Assembly: GCF_017562075.2 (NCBI RefSeq)
Contig: NC_054083.1
Location: 1,914,501 to 1,978,500 of the forward strand
DNA from: Anopheles merus
Lineage: Eukaryota > Arthropoda > Insecta > Diptera > Culicidae
Reading direction: 5' to 3'
Length of the DNA: 64,000 bases
In this document: piece by piece, positions 10,724 to 23,384 of the stretch
Position numbering within the stretch: the first letter of the stretch is position 1
Layout: each line of letters opens with the position of its first letter
The notes under the pieces: generated by a model
Databases searched by the model: none
What the model saw: only the letters and a program-made list of their open reading frames with translations
What the model was told of the DNA's origin: nothing
Program-made: the position numbers and the translations under genes

Positions 10724-11260
10724 GGGCCCTTTCCGTTGTAAGTTCGTAGGCTGAAATTTCAGCCTGTCAGCTGTTTGCATTGTATAGCAGTTTTCGAGCA
10801 GCTATTTAAGTGAGTATAATATACAGGTAGGCTTATCCCAAGGTGTATGAATATAGATGGCTGATTTTTATCGCTTCTGCTTTGAATGAAGATTTTGAGA
10901 GTGTTTTGAGTATTCGTCAAGCCTCAAGGAAGCTTGTTTGAACAAAAGTTTTCACCCATCCTGTCAAAAAGTGATATTCAAATTTGGTTATAAAAACATG
11001 TTATGAGACCACCTGGATTACATACACTTTGATTCTAGATTCCACCACGTGATCTCTTTAATGCACCTTGGGGTAAATGTAAACAACACCGTGTTTTCGA
11101 GCAGGCACTCGAATCTAATTCTAGCTTTGTGGCTAGAATAATCTAGACTGAAAATCGCTGGCTAGTTTTGTGTGTGGTTTTGTATGGAGTAATTACATGA
11201 TTTCAGCCTCCAACTGTCAAACTCCATACAAAAAAACTGATTAGAATCGTGAAGGGCCCC
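10724..11260. mobile_element. MITE-1 in the Asn-rich ORF, unit B
   Basis: Complete 537-bp copy, GGGCCCTTTCCG...GAAGGGCCCC. Left flank ends ttccaat and right flank begins aataat, so the duplication may be only 3-5 bp. Asn-rich coding sequence lies on both sides. Confidence 0.78.
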
Positions 11261-11902
11261 AATAATATAAAACAACATAAAAGTCGTACATACAATCAAA
11301 ATTACGAGGATTATACAAATACTAATCAAATGAACGATCGAACTCAAAAAGATTATAAAAATATTAAAAGCAAAACGAACAATAGTAACAAAAAACTTGA
11401 AGATAAATTAAAAAGAAGAAATGCATTAAATAATGAAAAAATGAATGATATGAAACGGTCAAGAGGCTCTGAAAGAATATTTAAGGAGAATTATAACTTA
11501 TAACAAAAGAATGTGAAAATGATACTAACATGATTATAAACATGAAAACAAACAACATATACAAATGATTACAACAAGTAATGACAATGAGAAAAATATT
11601 GTTCAAGAACAAGTAACCTATAATTTATTACTGCTAGATAACACGGGAATAAATTGTGAGATTCCTTGTAACAAAAATCATACAAGCGAGCTAAAACATA
11701 TAAAGAGAAGAAAACGTAGCATCAAATCAAAAAAGAAGTATATAAATGAACCAAACAATGAATTATATTGCCAGGATAAAAAGGCTAGAAAATTGAATTA
11801 TTCCTCATTATTTGAAGAAAATGTAAAAGAACCAAGAAGAACTATTGCTTACGAAAAATATCAAAAAGAGCTCCTTGTAAAATTTCATAATTTTATCTCC
11901 AT
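11261..11902 (+). pseudogene. Asn/Lys-rich ORF, 3' part, unit B
   Basis: Continuation of the frame interrupted by MITE-1, equivalent to 475-1117 in unit A. It has a further deletion, one A fewer near 11527 (actaacatg versus actaaacatg), and ends at the SINE. Confidence 0.48.
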
Positions 11903-11914
11903 GCTAAAAGCAAT

Positions 11915-12124
11915 TCTTCTTCTTCTTCTTCTTCTTTGGCACAACAACCGCTGTCGGTCAAGGCCTGCCTGTACCCACTAGTGAAGTGGGCTTGGCTTTC
12001 AGTGACTTATTGTTACCATAGTAGGATAGTCAGTCCTACGTATGGGGCACGGTCTATACGGGACTTGAACCCATGAAGGGCATGTTGTTAAGTCGTACAA
12101 GTTGACGACTGTACCACCAGACCG
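11915..12124 (-). mobile_element. tRNA-derived SINE, unit B
   Basis: Equivalent of 1130-1339 with the same GCTAAAAGCAAT left and GCTAAAAGTAAT right duplications, so the mismatch is shared with unit A. Confidence 0.88.
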
Positions 12125-12799
12125 GCTAAAAGTAATAACATCTATAAAAGCAGAAACTCTAGAAACGAGCCTAACAAACGATTTATAGGAAAATCAAAAT
12201 ATTTTATAAGATATATACAGGGTTTTCCAATTGAGTTTAGACTAGCAGCAAACTTTTTTGAATAGTTGCAATCGATTCTTGACTAGCATCCTCCATTTTT
12301 AATTACGAGCAATGGAGTATTGACTAAGAGCAATTGATTTCAGCAGACCGGTTGCTGGCGCGGAGTTACCAGATTGTTTTTAGAGGTTATCGGTAGGAAC
12401 TCTAAAGCAAATACGGTATTTTTCTATAAAAACAACTTTCTATTCACTCATAAAACTCATGGCATTCCAATTTTATGGAATCAACTTAGAACGGTCAATA
12501 CTTAGAAAATATTTGATTTTGGTTAGAAAATTTTAGTTTGAGTGGGCTCAATTGTAAACCGATATTCGATCAAAATTCGAACTACATATGGTCACTCTGA
12601 AAAACTTGCTCAATCTAGCTTATGGTTAGGTTATGCTTGTCGGTCCGCTACTGCATATCTCAATTCAGCCGTTAAGTGCTTTTATGTTATATTGTGTAGC
12701 ATATCTACTATACACAACTTATTATAATACACACTATCAGCTATAGACACATTGTAACACACTTTGGAAAGCCAAACCACACCATTGTAACACATTCAT

Positions 12800-13298
12800 T
12801 GTTACGTTCGCGATTATTTAATTCGTAACGGACGTGTCAAACTTTAAGTTCGCGTGGTGCGCGATCACCTTAATCTAGAAACCGGGTACGCTGCGTGTAA
12901 AAGCGGAATAAATATGCGACACATACATATACTAACATGCGGCACTCACGCGCACGTACACTTATGTACTATTTATCCTCGGAAAGGATACACTAACACC
13001 TTAAAAATGTATGGGCTTCCGGGGATAAAAGGGACCGAATTCTCAATAAATAATCATTCGGATTTTGCAACTCTAAGAAACCTCTTTTTTAATTTTGCAT
13101 ATTCGGATCAGAAAGAAATCTCTCATCCCTCTTCACCCCATTCTGCGGCATAGGCTCCTCAAATTACTTGAGAGAGCAACTAGCGGGAAGGTTGATTATT
13201 GGTGTCGAACGGTTGAGAAGATCGCTGTTACCCGAGCGGGTTTGATTTACAAGGCCGCATCCTTCGCGTGGCCCACAGATCCGTTCGCCGTCGTAACA
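12800..13298 (+). mobile_element. Solo LTR, TGTTACG...CGTAACA, unit B
   Basis: 499 bp with the TTCAT duplication at 12795-12799 and directly after 13298. The TATA region reads gggataaaaggg here, two bases shorter than in A and C. Confidence 0.83.
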
Positions 13299-13477
13299 TT
13301 CATTATAACACATTCAGCAAATCAGATCATACCATAGCAACGCAACCAGAAGAATTCAGGCCATACCGTTCATATAAAAACAATTGTGACACACTTAACA
13401 GAACCAACCGAAACGTACAACATAAGCAGGAACAGTTTATGCATTATAACCCAAAGCAGGAACAGTATATGCATTAA

Positions 13478-14629
13478 CACTCTGGGCGCTGTGTGGCTCG
13501 TTTTGGAATCACAGCTTTGTTCACTCTCCTTCTCTGTGATTGGTCTCTCAGCAACTCTCAACAGAGCGTATTGCAGCGGAAGAAAAGAGAGTGCCCTACA
13601 AACAACGAGCGGGATATTTTATCATGGTGTGTGTAAAAACCTAGAGTTAAGCGGAGAATCGGTGTGAAATACACGGAGGCGAGAGCGCGTTTTGGTTTCA
13701 ACACAGTTTTGGCACTAATACAGTTACACATGTGGAAATGTGTGAGTTCATTTTCGGCCAGCTCGCTTAGTTTGATCTGCTCGCAGCGCTGTGCTGATGT
13801 CGGTGTCTCGCTTGCACTGCTGTACCGAAAGTTCCCCTGTGTGCTCTCGTTCTTGCTACCACACGAAATCGTCAGTACAGCTCAAGGATCGGCAGCGAGC
13901 GGCCGCTCGTGTGTCAGCCTAAGTCCTGGACGATTGGTGTTATGATTTTGTAAAGTGTTCAAGTGTTGTGCAGCTTCAAATAAAAACTGCGCGAATGATT
14001 CGTAATGCATGTTATGTACATCGCGCAGCTTCATTTCGTACCTTTTTTACAGTAATCAATGTGTACAAAATGATCTACGCAGATATTCGGCCACTTCAAC
14101 ATTTGCGTCGATGCAGCGATGAATGTTATCTTAGTTTGATATTGTTTATGTAAACGTGTGAAATCGTGTAAAGTTATGCAAATGTTTCAATAAAGTGATG
14201 AAAAAAAGATCTACACGTGTTTGTTTTTTTTTTGTTTAGCTTTAGATAACAAAAAAATACGCAGCGAGTGTGAGCGATCGCTGAACGAAAGAAACGCACA
14301 CAGCGCAAGACGAAAGAAACAAACACAAGCACACGAAAGGATTGAAGAGCGCACCGTGTATTTTATATGGGAGCGGGAGAGAACCGTGGCCCGTTCCCGT
14401 CCCCTTTTTTAAGCCTAGGAAATCTTCCATCGGCTTAACTCTAGGTTTTTACGCACACCATGATAAAAATTACCCGTTCTTTGTCCGTAGGGTGCATATT
14501 GCCGAAGCGGCATCGTATGCGAGGATCGGAAAGAGAGTGAACGATCGTAAGCCAATACAACGCTCTCATCGATCTCTTATCTTGTACTGTGTTCTCGGAA
14601 AGCGCATACAAAATGCCAGCGCCCGAGTG
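13478..14629. mobile_element. TTAA-flanked inverted-repeat element, unit B
   Basis: TTAA at 13474-13477 and 14630-14633. The right end reads GCGCCCGAGTG, two bases shorter than in the other units. Confidence 0.74.
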
Positions 14630-14882
14630 TTAAACCCAAAAAGGAACTTAGTGACAGGAACCATCGTTCTTGTCAACAAAAGACAAGCGTAGCTAGCTGA
14701 GTGAAAACAATAACTTTTTAATCGTCCTTATCAACAAAAGACAACGTAACTAGCTGAGTGAAAACAATAACTTTCCAACATAAAACCGGACCAAATGTGC
14801 GAAATCCTTAACTTCATTTGAGTATAAATAATATCAATTCCAATTCCAATTGTGGCAGTCAGATTCGTTCGGACTGCCAAGA

Positions 14883-16172
14883 TAGGACGTTACGCTTCCT
14901 AATACTTCGTCTTCCAACTTATTTCAAGAGTTTAGTTATGTCCCCCTACCCAAGGTAAGGCTTCTAAACTCCAACGTTTCCAGTAAGGGAAACCTCCTAA
15001 AGGTTTCTATGATCGCCTGGACGATCAAGTGTTGAAAAGTCCGCTTCGAACAAAGTGTTATTCCACCGGCTCATGTCAGTAAAAACTGACCTACCGCGAC
15101 GTCGATCGATGTATGTACTGTATGGTACATATAGTATATATATAGTATGTACTGTATGTACGCTCATCACATTTGTTGTGTCCGCACAAATGAAACATAG
15201 TAGACGGTGGTGTACGGCACAAACAGAATACGTGTTTTATTCCTATCTTTGGTATGGGTACGATAAGCACAGGTAATAAATAATATACACAACACAATGC
15301 GGGGAGAGGACGACTGGTCCTGCTCGCGCCGCGATCCTCACTGAGGACGTCACAGGATGACAGCCCTGCTGTCAACAGTGAGCCCTCAGGATGAGGCAGC
15401 GGTCTGTCCACAACATCTTTCCGTTTTAATTAGGCCGGTATGGCTTAAGCCGACGCAGCGGTTTTAATATAATTAAAACCGGCGTGGCAAGTGTACGGCT
15501 CATGGGACGCTATGTAACAGGGGAGAGTGCAGACCGCCCCCTTTAAATGCTTTAAACTAGCGGACGGATTAAATCAAATACTATCCACAGATTATTATTC
15601 AAGTCGATCTGTCACCCGGGTGTTATAACGCGACGTTCTTAGACTACCATGCAGGGACCTGCTGAAATCAAAGAGGGAAGGGAAGGAGAGAAAGGAGTAT
15701 AAAGGAGGGAAAGGATGAAAAGAGGGTAAGGAGGGAAGGAATGGAGGGAAAGGAGGAAAGGAGGGCGGGAAAGGGGGAAAGGAAGGAGGGATAGGAGGGA
15801 AGGGATGGTGGGAAAGGAGGGAGGAAAGGAGGGAAAGTATAGGAAGGAAGGAAAGGAGCCCCGTACCGTAGTAGTAATGGGGACTTCAATTGCCTCTGCC
15901 ACGCGTTGGAGCGCCACAGCGAGGGAAGGAAAAGAGTGAAGTTGGAGACGCCCATTACGAACGACAGATCTACTGATTGAGATAGGAATGCACAAATCTC
16001 TATTATAAAACTCTAGTAAAGGCTGATCAGCGTTACTTTACAGCGGATGCTTGGATGATTTTTTATTTAGTTATTTGTGTTACTTAGTTAGAGTAGTTAA
16101 TGTTTTTAGATACATTTTAGAATTTTTATCAATTCGAAAAACACAAGAATTAACCTATCAGATAAAATATTT
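14883..16172. repeat. Block before the assembly gap, first copy
   Basis: From taggacgttacg to the first N. The same 1.29 kb recurs at 16273-17565. Compared with units A and C this copy shows many isolated one-base losses (for example caccggctc for cacctcggctc, tcacccgggtgttataacgcg), as expected of low-quality contig ends. Confidence 0.85.
15671..15858 (+). repeat. Purine-rich tract, unit B, pre-gap copy
   Basis: Same (GGGAAAGGA)n-like tract as 4902-5093 with several single-base length differences. Confidence 0.88.
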
Positions 16173-16272
16173 NNNNNNNNNNNNNNNNNNNNNNNNNNNN
16201 NNNNNNNNNNNNNNNNNNNNNNNNNNNNNNNNNNNNNNNNNNNNNNNNNNNNNNNNNNNNNNNNNNNNNNNN
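16173..16272. other. Assembly gap (100 N)
   Basis: Exactly 100 N, a conventional placeholder for a gap of unknown size, between two copies of one block. Confidence 0.99.
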
Positions 16273-17565
16273 TAGGACGTTACGCTTCCTAATACTTCGT
16301 CTTCCAACTTATTTCAAGAGTTTAGTTATGTCCCCTACCCAAGGTAGGCTTCTAAACTCCAACGTTTCCAGTAAGGGAAACCTCCTAAAGGTTTCTATGA
16401 TCGCCTGGACGATCAAGTGTTGAAAAGTCCGCTTCGAACAAAGTTTATTCCACCTCGGCTCATGTCAGTAAAAACTGACCTACCGCGACGTCGATCGATG
16501 TATGTACTGTATGGTACATATAGTATATATATAGTATGTACTGTATGTACGCTCATCACATTTGTTGTGTCCGCACAAATGAAAACATAGTAGACGGTGG
16601 TGTACGGCACAAACAGAATACGTGTTTTATTCCATCTTTGGTATGGGTACGATAAGCACAGGTAATATAATATACACAACACAATGGGGGAGAGGACGAC
16701 TGGTCCTGCTCGCGCCGCGATCCTCACTGAGGACGTCACAGGATGACAGCCCTGCTGTCAACAGTGAGCCCTCAGGATGAGGCAGCGGTCTGTCCACAAC
16801 ATCTTTCCGTTTTAATTAGGCCGGTATGGCTTAAGCCGACGCAGCGGTTTTAATATAATTAAAACCGGCGTGGCAAAGTGTACGGCTCATGGGACGCTAT
16901 GTAACAGGGGAGAGTGCAGACCGCCCCCTTTAAATGCTTTAAACTAGCGGACGGATTAAATCAAATACTATCCACAGATTATTATTCAAGTCGATCTGTC
17001 ACACCGGGTGTTATAAACGCGACGTTCTTAGACTACCATGCAGGGACCTGCTGAAATCAAAGAAGGGAAGGGAAGGAGAGAAAGGAGTATAAAGGAGGGA
17101 AAGGATGGAAAAGAGGGTAAGGAGGGAAGGAATGGAGGGAAAGGAGGGAAAGGAGGGCGGGAAGGGGGAAAGGAAGGAGGGATAGGAGGGAGGGATGGTG
17201 GGAAAGGAGGGAGGAAAGGAGGGAAAGTATAGGAAGGAAGGAAAGGAGCCCCGTACCGTAGTAGTAATGGGGACTTCAATTGCCTCTGCCACGCGTTGGA
17301 GCGCCACAGCGGAGGGAAGGGAAGAGAGTGAAGTTGGAGACGCCCATTACGAACGACAGATCTACTGAGTGAGATAGGAATGCACAAATCTCTATTATAA
17401 AACTCTAGTAAAGGCTGATCAGCGTTACTTTACAGCGGATGCTTGGATGATTTTTTTTAGTTTATTTGTGTTACTTAGTTAGAAGTAGTTAATGTTTTTA
17501 GATACATTTATGAATTTTTATCAATTCGAAAAACACAAGAATTAAACCTATCAGATAAAATATTT
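16273..17565. repeat. Block after the assembly gap, second copy
   Basis: Starts taggacgttacg exactly like 14883 and reaches the same ataaaatattt that precedes the gap, then continues into sequence found once in units A and C. It includes a partial TGTAGC-family LTR (16273 to about 16560), the ~108-bp repeat and the purine tract. Confidence 0.85.
17059..17248 (+). repeat. Purine-rich tract, unit B, post-gap copy
   Basis: Second appearance of the tract in unit B, in the post-gap block. Confidence 0.88.
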
Positions 17566-18094
17566 CTTATTTTGTAGATGATATATAGCAGTAAAACAAA
17601 TGCTTTAAACTAGTCGACGGATGAGATTAAATATTATCCACAGATTGTTATTTAAGTCGATCTGTCACACGGGTGTTATAAACGCGACGCTCTTAGACTG
17701 TCATGTAGAAAAATACCGTATTTGCTTTAGAGTTCGTACCGATAACTTCTAAAAACAATCTGGTCACTCCGCGCCAGCAATCGGTCTGCTGAAATCAATT
17801 GCTCCTAGTCAATACTCCATTGCCAGTAATCAAAAATGGAGGATGCTAGTCAAGAATCGATTGCGACTTTTCAAAAAAAGTATGCTGCTAGTCTAAACTC
17901 AATTGAAAAACCTGTAAATATTCCCAATTCTTTATCTCTAGATAATAGAAAAAATTTATATAAAATATTACCCAACTTAAGCGATAAGAAATGATTTTAT
18001 TAGTTAACAAAAAAAAGCATAAAAAACAAGTTAATTAAATGAAAAGAATAACTCAAAAACATTCATATTTACGTTATTCTATTGAAGGGGGAGG

Positions 18095-18920
18095 GTAGCA
18101 TATCTGCTATACAGAACTTATTATAATACACACTATCAGCTATAGACACATTGTGACACACATCAGAAAGCCAAATCACACTATTGCAACACATTCATTA
18201 TAACACACTCAGCAAATCAGATCATACCATAACAAAGCAACGGAAGAATTCATATTCATTCATCGTTCATATAAAACAATTGTGACACACTACTTGAAAA
18301 CACCCAAAAGACGCATAATAAGCAAATCAGGCGTTACTGCAGGCAAACTAGGTGAACCGAGAACACATAGCAACGTATTGCTAAAAGCGCAGTGTAGGCA
18401 ATGATCGACGAACGCACTCGTTCTTGTGGCTAGAACAGTTGAAACTTTCCAGAACCTTTGTAAAAACACTAAAAGCGCAGCATAGGCACAAATTGACAAA
18501 CACCCTACACTATTTCAATTTATAAATTGTTTCCAATAACAATAACATTTAATTAGGACAAAAACATATTCCAAAACCAATCTACGAAACCCATAACATA
18601 TCTTGAGTATAAATAAACCAATTCCGACCATGGCAAGTCAGATTCGTTCGGAATGCCAAGATAGGACGTTACGCTTCCTAATACTTCGCCTTCCAACTTA
18701 ATTCAAGAGTTTAGTTATGTCCCCCTACCCAAGGTAAGGCTTCTAAACTCCAACATTTCCAGTAAGGGAAACCTCCTAAAGGTGTCTATGATCGCCTGGA
18801 CGATCAAGTGTTGAAAAGTCCGCTTCGAACGAAGTGTTATTCCACCTCGGCTCATGTCAGTAAAAACTGACCGACCGCGATGGTACGCGTTGATCAGTTG
18901 AACCGTATGTACACTCATCA
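18095..18920 (+). mobile_element. 3' LTR of the TGTAGC family, unit B
   Basis: Equivalent of 5945-6774. The first bases after the polypurine tract are shortened (gggagggtagcatat), so the LTR's leading TG is incomplete. Ends ACTCATCA. Confidence 0.72.
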
Positions 18921-19005
18921 GAATATTTGGCCACCTTAGCTATCACCCTAACCCATTACAGAGCCTATTCCAAAAGGTGTCTAACTCCAAATAATTTCTA
19001 ATTCT

Positions 19006-19714
19006 GGGGCCCTTTCCGTTGTAAATTCGTAGGCTGAAATTTCAGCCTGTCAGCTATTTGCATTGTATAGCAGTTTTCGGGCAGCTATCTAAGTGGGTAT
19101 AATATACAGGTGGGCTATCCCAAGGTGTATTTTTATCGCTTCTGTTTCTGAATGAAGATTTTAAGAGTGTTTTGAATATTCGTCAAGCCTCAAGAAAGCT
19201 CGTTGGAGCAAAAGTTTTCACTCGTTCTGTCAAAAAGTGATGTTATATTGGTTCTAAAATTACAGCAATTATCCGCAGTACGCGATACTCGATATACGTG
19301 AATTCGCAGTACGGGATTCCTCTAAATTTGACAGCTCCATGTGTTTTTGCAAATATTTTAATTCTTTGAAATATTTATGCTATTGATGAATTTTTTAGAT
19401 GTTCTTAAAGCATTTTGCATAAAATTTGTGCAAAAGATACCTGTTTTACAACAAAAAATATTAATGCAAAACTCTGTGGCGATATTTTGCAACCACCACC
19501 ACCTAATCTCTTTAATGCACCTTGGGATAAATGTAAACAACACCGTATTTTCGAGTAGATACTAGAATCTAATTCTAGCTTTGTGGCTAGAATAATCTAG
19601 ACTGAAAATTGCAGGTTAGTTTTTTGTGTGGTTTTGTATGGAGTGTTTACATGATTTCAGCCTCCAACTGTCAAACTCCATACAAAAAAACTGACTAGAA
19701 TCGTGAAGGGCCCC
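19006..19714. mobile_element. MITE-1, longer copy, unit B
   Basis: GGGGCCCTTTCCG...GAAGGGCCCC, same flanks as in unit A. One base shorter overall. Confidence 0.75.
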
Positions 19715-19930
19715 TCTAATTGAAATTATTCAGCCGGTGAAATCGTTCGTCGCAATCCATTCGTCGCTCAATTCAAAATAAACGTATGACAGCACCATTC
19801 ATGCGTTTATAATCTGGTATTAAGCTCTGTCACTGTCATTTGGATTGCTATGTCATTCTTGTTTTTGTTGTTGTAACAGTTTGATATGTGTGTTTCTTGT
19901 TGTAATTTTACCACTTAAAACAAATTAAAA

Positions 19931-21113
19931 ATGAATTACATGCAATTTTATGATGATGATGACGAAGAAGAACAACTGTTGTTGAGGAATACTAGTAGGA
20001 AATTTAGAAAAGAAACAGATCCTTTGCAACTACCTGATCAAGCGTAAGTAAATGCAATACAATACAATCCTTAGTTAAATTTTCTTACCAATTTTTTTTA
20101 CATTTTAGGTTTATTGAAAGCTTCCGGATCACCAAAGCAATATTTTCAAGCATTTTAGACAAAATTCGAAACAAGTTGAACACACAAAAAAGTAACGGCG
20201 TTGATGCAACAAGCAAGTTGGCATCATGTCTTATTTTTTTTGCAGAGGGCCGCTACCAGCATGGTCAAGATTTTTGGTGGCATTAGCGCAGCAGACCTTT
20301 TCGGACACTCTACGTGAGGTCATACCACCGCTTCTAACTTTATTAGGTGACTGGATTCGTTTGGAGATGACACCAGACGAAAAAATAGAAGCAAAGCAGT
20401 ATTTTTTTCAAAAAACTGGAATAAGAGATGTCGTAATGTGTGTCGATGGAACACACATACGCATCATGAAGCCACGCTTTAGACCAATGCCGTATCTTAA
20501 CCGTAAAAAGTATTATAGTATCAACGCTATGATTGTAAGTATCCTTGGAATACATTAATGTGTATTAACTTTGCTGAACGTGTATGCATTCAAATCTTAC
20601 AGGTGTGTGATCATAAATGCCGCATTAGAGCAGTTGATCCGAGATTTTGTGGATCTTCTCATGATTCGTACGTATGGAATTCCAGTCCTGTACGTGATCA
20701 TTTTGAAAATATGCATGCCACTGGTGGAACCGATAAATTATTAGGTAACATTCAAATGAATTAAGGTTATACAATGGGTTCATTAATGCTTTATTAACAA
20801 CGTTTTTGTAGGTGATGCAGGATATCCAGCTGAGCCTTGGCTCGTAATGCCATATCGTGATCCTGAAGAAGGATCCGTTGAGTCTAATTTTAACATTAGA
20901 CATACCAAAGGAAGGAACGTTGTCGAACGTACAATAGGAATATTGAAAACACGCTTTAGATGTTTATTTGGTGCTAGCAATAGGCTTAACTATGATCAAA
21001 AAAAAAGTGGAGATATTCTTAACATATGTTGTGCATTGCACAACATATGCATTCAGAACAACATTGAATGGCAACATGACATTGAAGAAATGTTAACAGC
21101 ATTTAACGAATAA
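19931..21113 (+). pseudogene. PIF/Harbinger transposase, unit B (frameshifted)
   Basis: Same four-exon gene as in units A and C. Exon 4 is open (it has the ttatttgg form lost in A), but exon 2 has five Ts instead of six in caagatttttggtgg (about 20270), which breaks the frame after about 60 codons of exon 2. The defect differs from that of unit A, so the two copies were damaged independently, or one or both differences are sequencing errors in homopolymers. Confidence 0.85.
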
Positions 21114-21352
21114 AATATCTTCAACTGGGATATTATAAGAAAACCTGTAGAGTATTCAATATATACACCCGTTCTTTATTTCTTCTCGCCAGGTACTGAA
21201 TCTTAGCCTGCACTCTCCGATCTTTTACACATATACCATATAAAGTACTGTAGTTTTACAATAAAACTTCTCTGGTGTACGTTGATTGTTTGCCCACATT
21301 CAATAAAAAAGGATTTATTAAATTCTATTCGTTATTAATCGCTGTAAAATGT

Positions 21353-22386
21353 TTAATTATTTTGTTTTTTTTTTAAAGCTAACAATGCAAAACTTATTTC
21401 TAACTCCTTATTTGCTATAGCTTCTTCTTCTTCTTTGGCTCAACAACCGATGCTGGTCAAGGCCTGCCAACACACTTGTGGGGTTGGCTTTCAGTGACTT
21501 ATTGATTTCCCTCCATAGCAGGATAGTCAGTATGGCGGCACGGTCTATTTGGGGCTTGAACCCATGACGGGCATGTTGTTAAGTCGTACGAGTTGACGAC
21601 TGTACCATGAGACCGGCCGTTGCTATAGCTAGTTTAAGCTCATTTTTTGTTTGGCTATTTCTTGTTGAAATTCGAATTTGCGATTTTCTAAGTCCAACGT
21701 TTTGATAGCTACATCGCGCCTAAACTCTAAATCTTTTTTCTTACAATCTAACTCTTCTTTCCTTAATTCTAGTTCCTTTAACTTTAATTCATAGGTTTTT
21801 TCTTTAATTTTGTTGTATCTTATTTGCTCAATCAATCTAAGTTGATTGAGGGATTTTTTAGTTTTGTAGGAGTGGCATCGTTTGATTCTTCCTCATCAAT
21901 TATTTGTTCCATCTCTTCACCATGGACCAAATTGTTTACAAGAGGAACCTCTTCGACGACTTCGGTAGCCATGGCAACAACAGGTGCACATTGGTTTACA
22001 CCCATCACATCGCAGCTTGTTCCTGAAGCGGTCAGTTCCATGTCCATCATCTCTATTACATGTTTTTCCAAAGCGGAAAAACTGTTCAAATTACAAGGTC
22101 CACCTCCCGTGGCCCTGTACTCACGATTGTTATGAGATTTTTTTTCAACGAAGATCTGTAGTCTGCCCAAACCTAAAGAGAAAAAAAAACACACACACAC
22201 ACAATTAATTTTTCTATCCTAAAACTAAACGTCAAGGGAGAAAACATACCTTTTTCCATCCAGAGCCGTCCTTAATTGGTGGCCCGAACACGTTTAACTC
22301 TTGGGCAACTGATTCCCAGAAGTGAACGCTTCCTTTTTGCCTATCTGCCTTCAACTCTACGTTTGAATCAATTATTTCAACCAAAC
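21353..22386 (-). pseudogene. Harbinger Myb/SANT-like partner gene, unit B
   Basis: As in unit A: SINE insertion in the coiled-coil exon and truncation at the unit junction. Additional one-base losses in homopolymers (for example at about 21650 and 21865) break the frame further. Confidence 0.8.
21422..21619 (-). mobile_element. tRNA-derived SINE in Myb-like gene, unit B
   Basis: Same insertion as 9280-9480, with a shorter (GAA)n tail. The right duplication reads TTGCTATAGC, one T shorter. Confidence 0.9.
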
Positions 22387-22468
22387 CCGCGGAATCACCG
22401 CTCGCTCGTGATTTGCAGTAAGCAAAAGAGCCAGCTCGCTCGAATCGTCGCAAAGAATCATTTTGCCC

Positions 22469-22859
22469 ATGTCTACCAGGAACAATAGAGGGTATGGAAA
22501 CAACTACCAAGAAAGGAGGAATTTCAGCGAATTTCCAAATAATACTAGATTTCAGACACAAAACCCACCCAGGTTCCCACCCGTAAGATATAGACAGAAC
22601 TACAACAGAAACAACAATAGGGATTTTCAACAGAAAGATACTTTAATTAATTATCAAATTGACCCAAATTTTAATCAATCAATAACAACTCAAACACCAT
22701 CCGACAACTACAGTTATAGAAATAATAACAACTACAGTTTCTATAAACGCCACTATCAGTTAAACAATTGTAGTAGTAACAATCAAGTTAACCAAGGATA
22801 TAATAATCGCGAATACAACTATAACAACAGTAGTCAGAACAATTCCAATAAATTCCAAT
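22469..22859 (+). pseudogene. Asn/Gln/Arg-rich ORF, 5' part, unit C
   Basis: Same frame as 10333-10723, identical over its length by eye, again starting 82 bp after the unit junction and ending in MITE-1. Confidence 0.45.
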
Positions 22860-23384
22860 GGGCCCTTTCCGTTGTAAGTTCGTAGGCTGAAATTTCAGCC
22901 TGTCAGCTGTTTGCATTGTATAGCAGTTTTCGAGCAGCTATTTAAGTGAGTATAATATACAGGTAGGCTTATCCCAAGGTGTATGAATATAGATGGCTGA
23001 TTTTTATCGCTTCTGGTTTTGAATGAAGATTTTGAGAGTGTTTTGAGTATTCGTCAAGCCTCAAGGAAGCTTGTTTGAACAAAAGTTTTCACCCATCCTG
23101 TCAAAAAGTGATATTCAAATTTGGTTATAAAAACATGTTATGAGACCACCTGGATTACATACACTTTGATTCTAGATCTCTTTAATGCACCTTGGGGTAA
23201 ATGTAAACAACACCGTGTTTTCGAGCAGGCACTCGAATCTAATTCTAGCTTTGTGGCTAGAATAATCTAGACTGAAAATCGCTGGCTAGTTTTGTGTGTG
23301 GTTTTGTATGGAGTAATTACATGATTTCAGCCTCCAACTGTCAAACTCCATACAAAAAAACTGATTAGAATCGTGAAGGGCCCC
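22860..23384. mobile_element. MITE-1 in the Asn-rich ORF, unit C
   Basis: 525 bp. Compared with A and B it lacks 14 bp of tctagattccaccacgtgatctc near 23175. Confidence 0.78.

Larger units (their letters stand above)
12695..15169 (+). mobile_element. Solo LTR of the TGTAGC family with nested insertions, unit B
   Basis: TGTAGCATATC to CTCATCA, same layout as 1914-4399. Several one-base deletions in its right part lie just before the assembly gap. Confidence 0.72.
12218..17914. mobile_element. TA-flanked element with long inverted ends, unit B (inflated by gap region)
   Basis: Ends CAGGGTTTTCC and (with two small deletions) GAAAAACCTG, with TA flanks. The extra length against units A and C comes from the N gap and the second copy of the block at 16273-17565. 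Confidence 0.78.
10251..22386. repeat. Composite tandem unit B
   Basis: Second unit, joined to unit A at 10250/10251 and to unit C at 22386/22387 by the same junction. It is the only unit seen with both junctions. Its 12,136 bp include a 100-N gap and a second copy of a 1.29-kb block; without these it would be close to the 10.8 kb of the A-to-B spacing. It shares with unit A the SINE in the Myb-like gene and the GCAAT variant of the first SINE's left target-site duplication, so A and B are sister copies relative to C. Confidence 0.93.
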
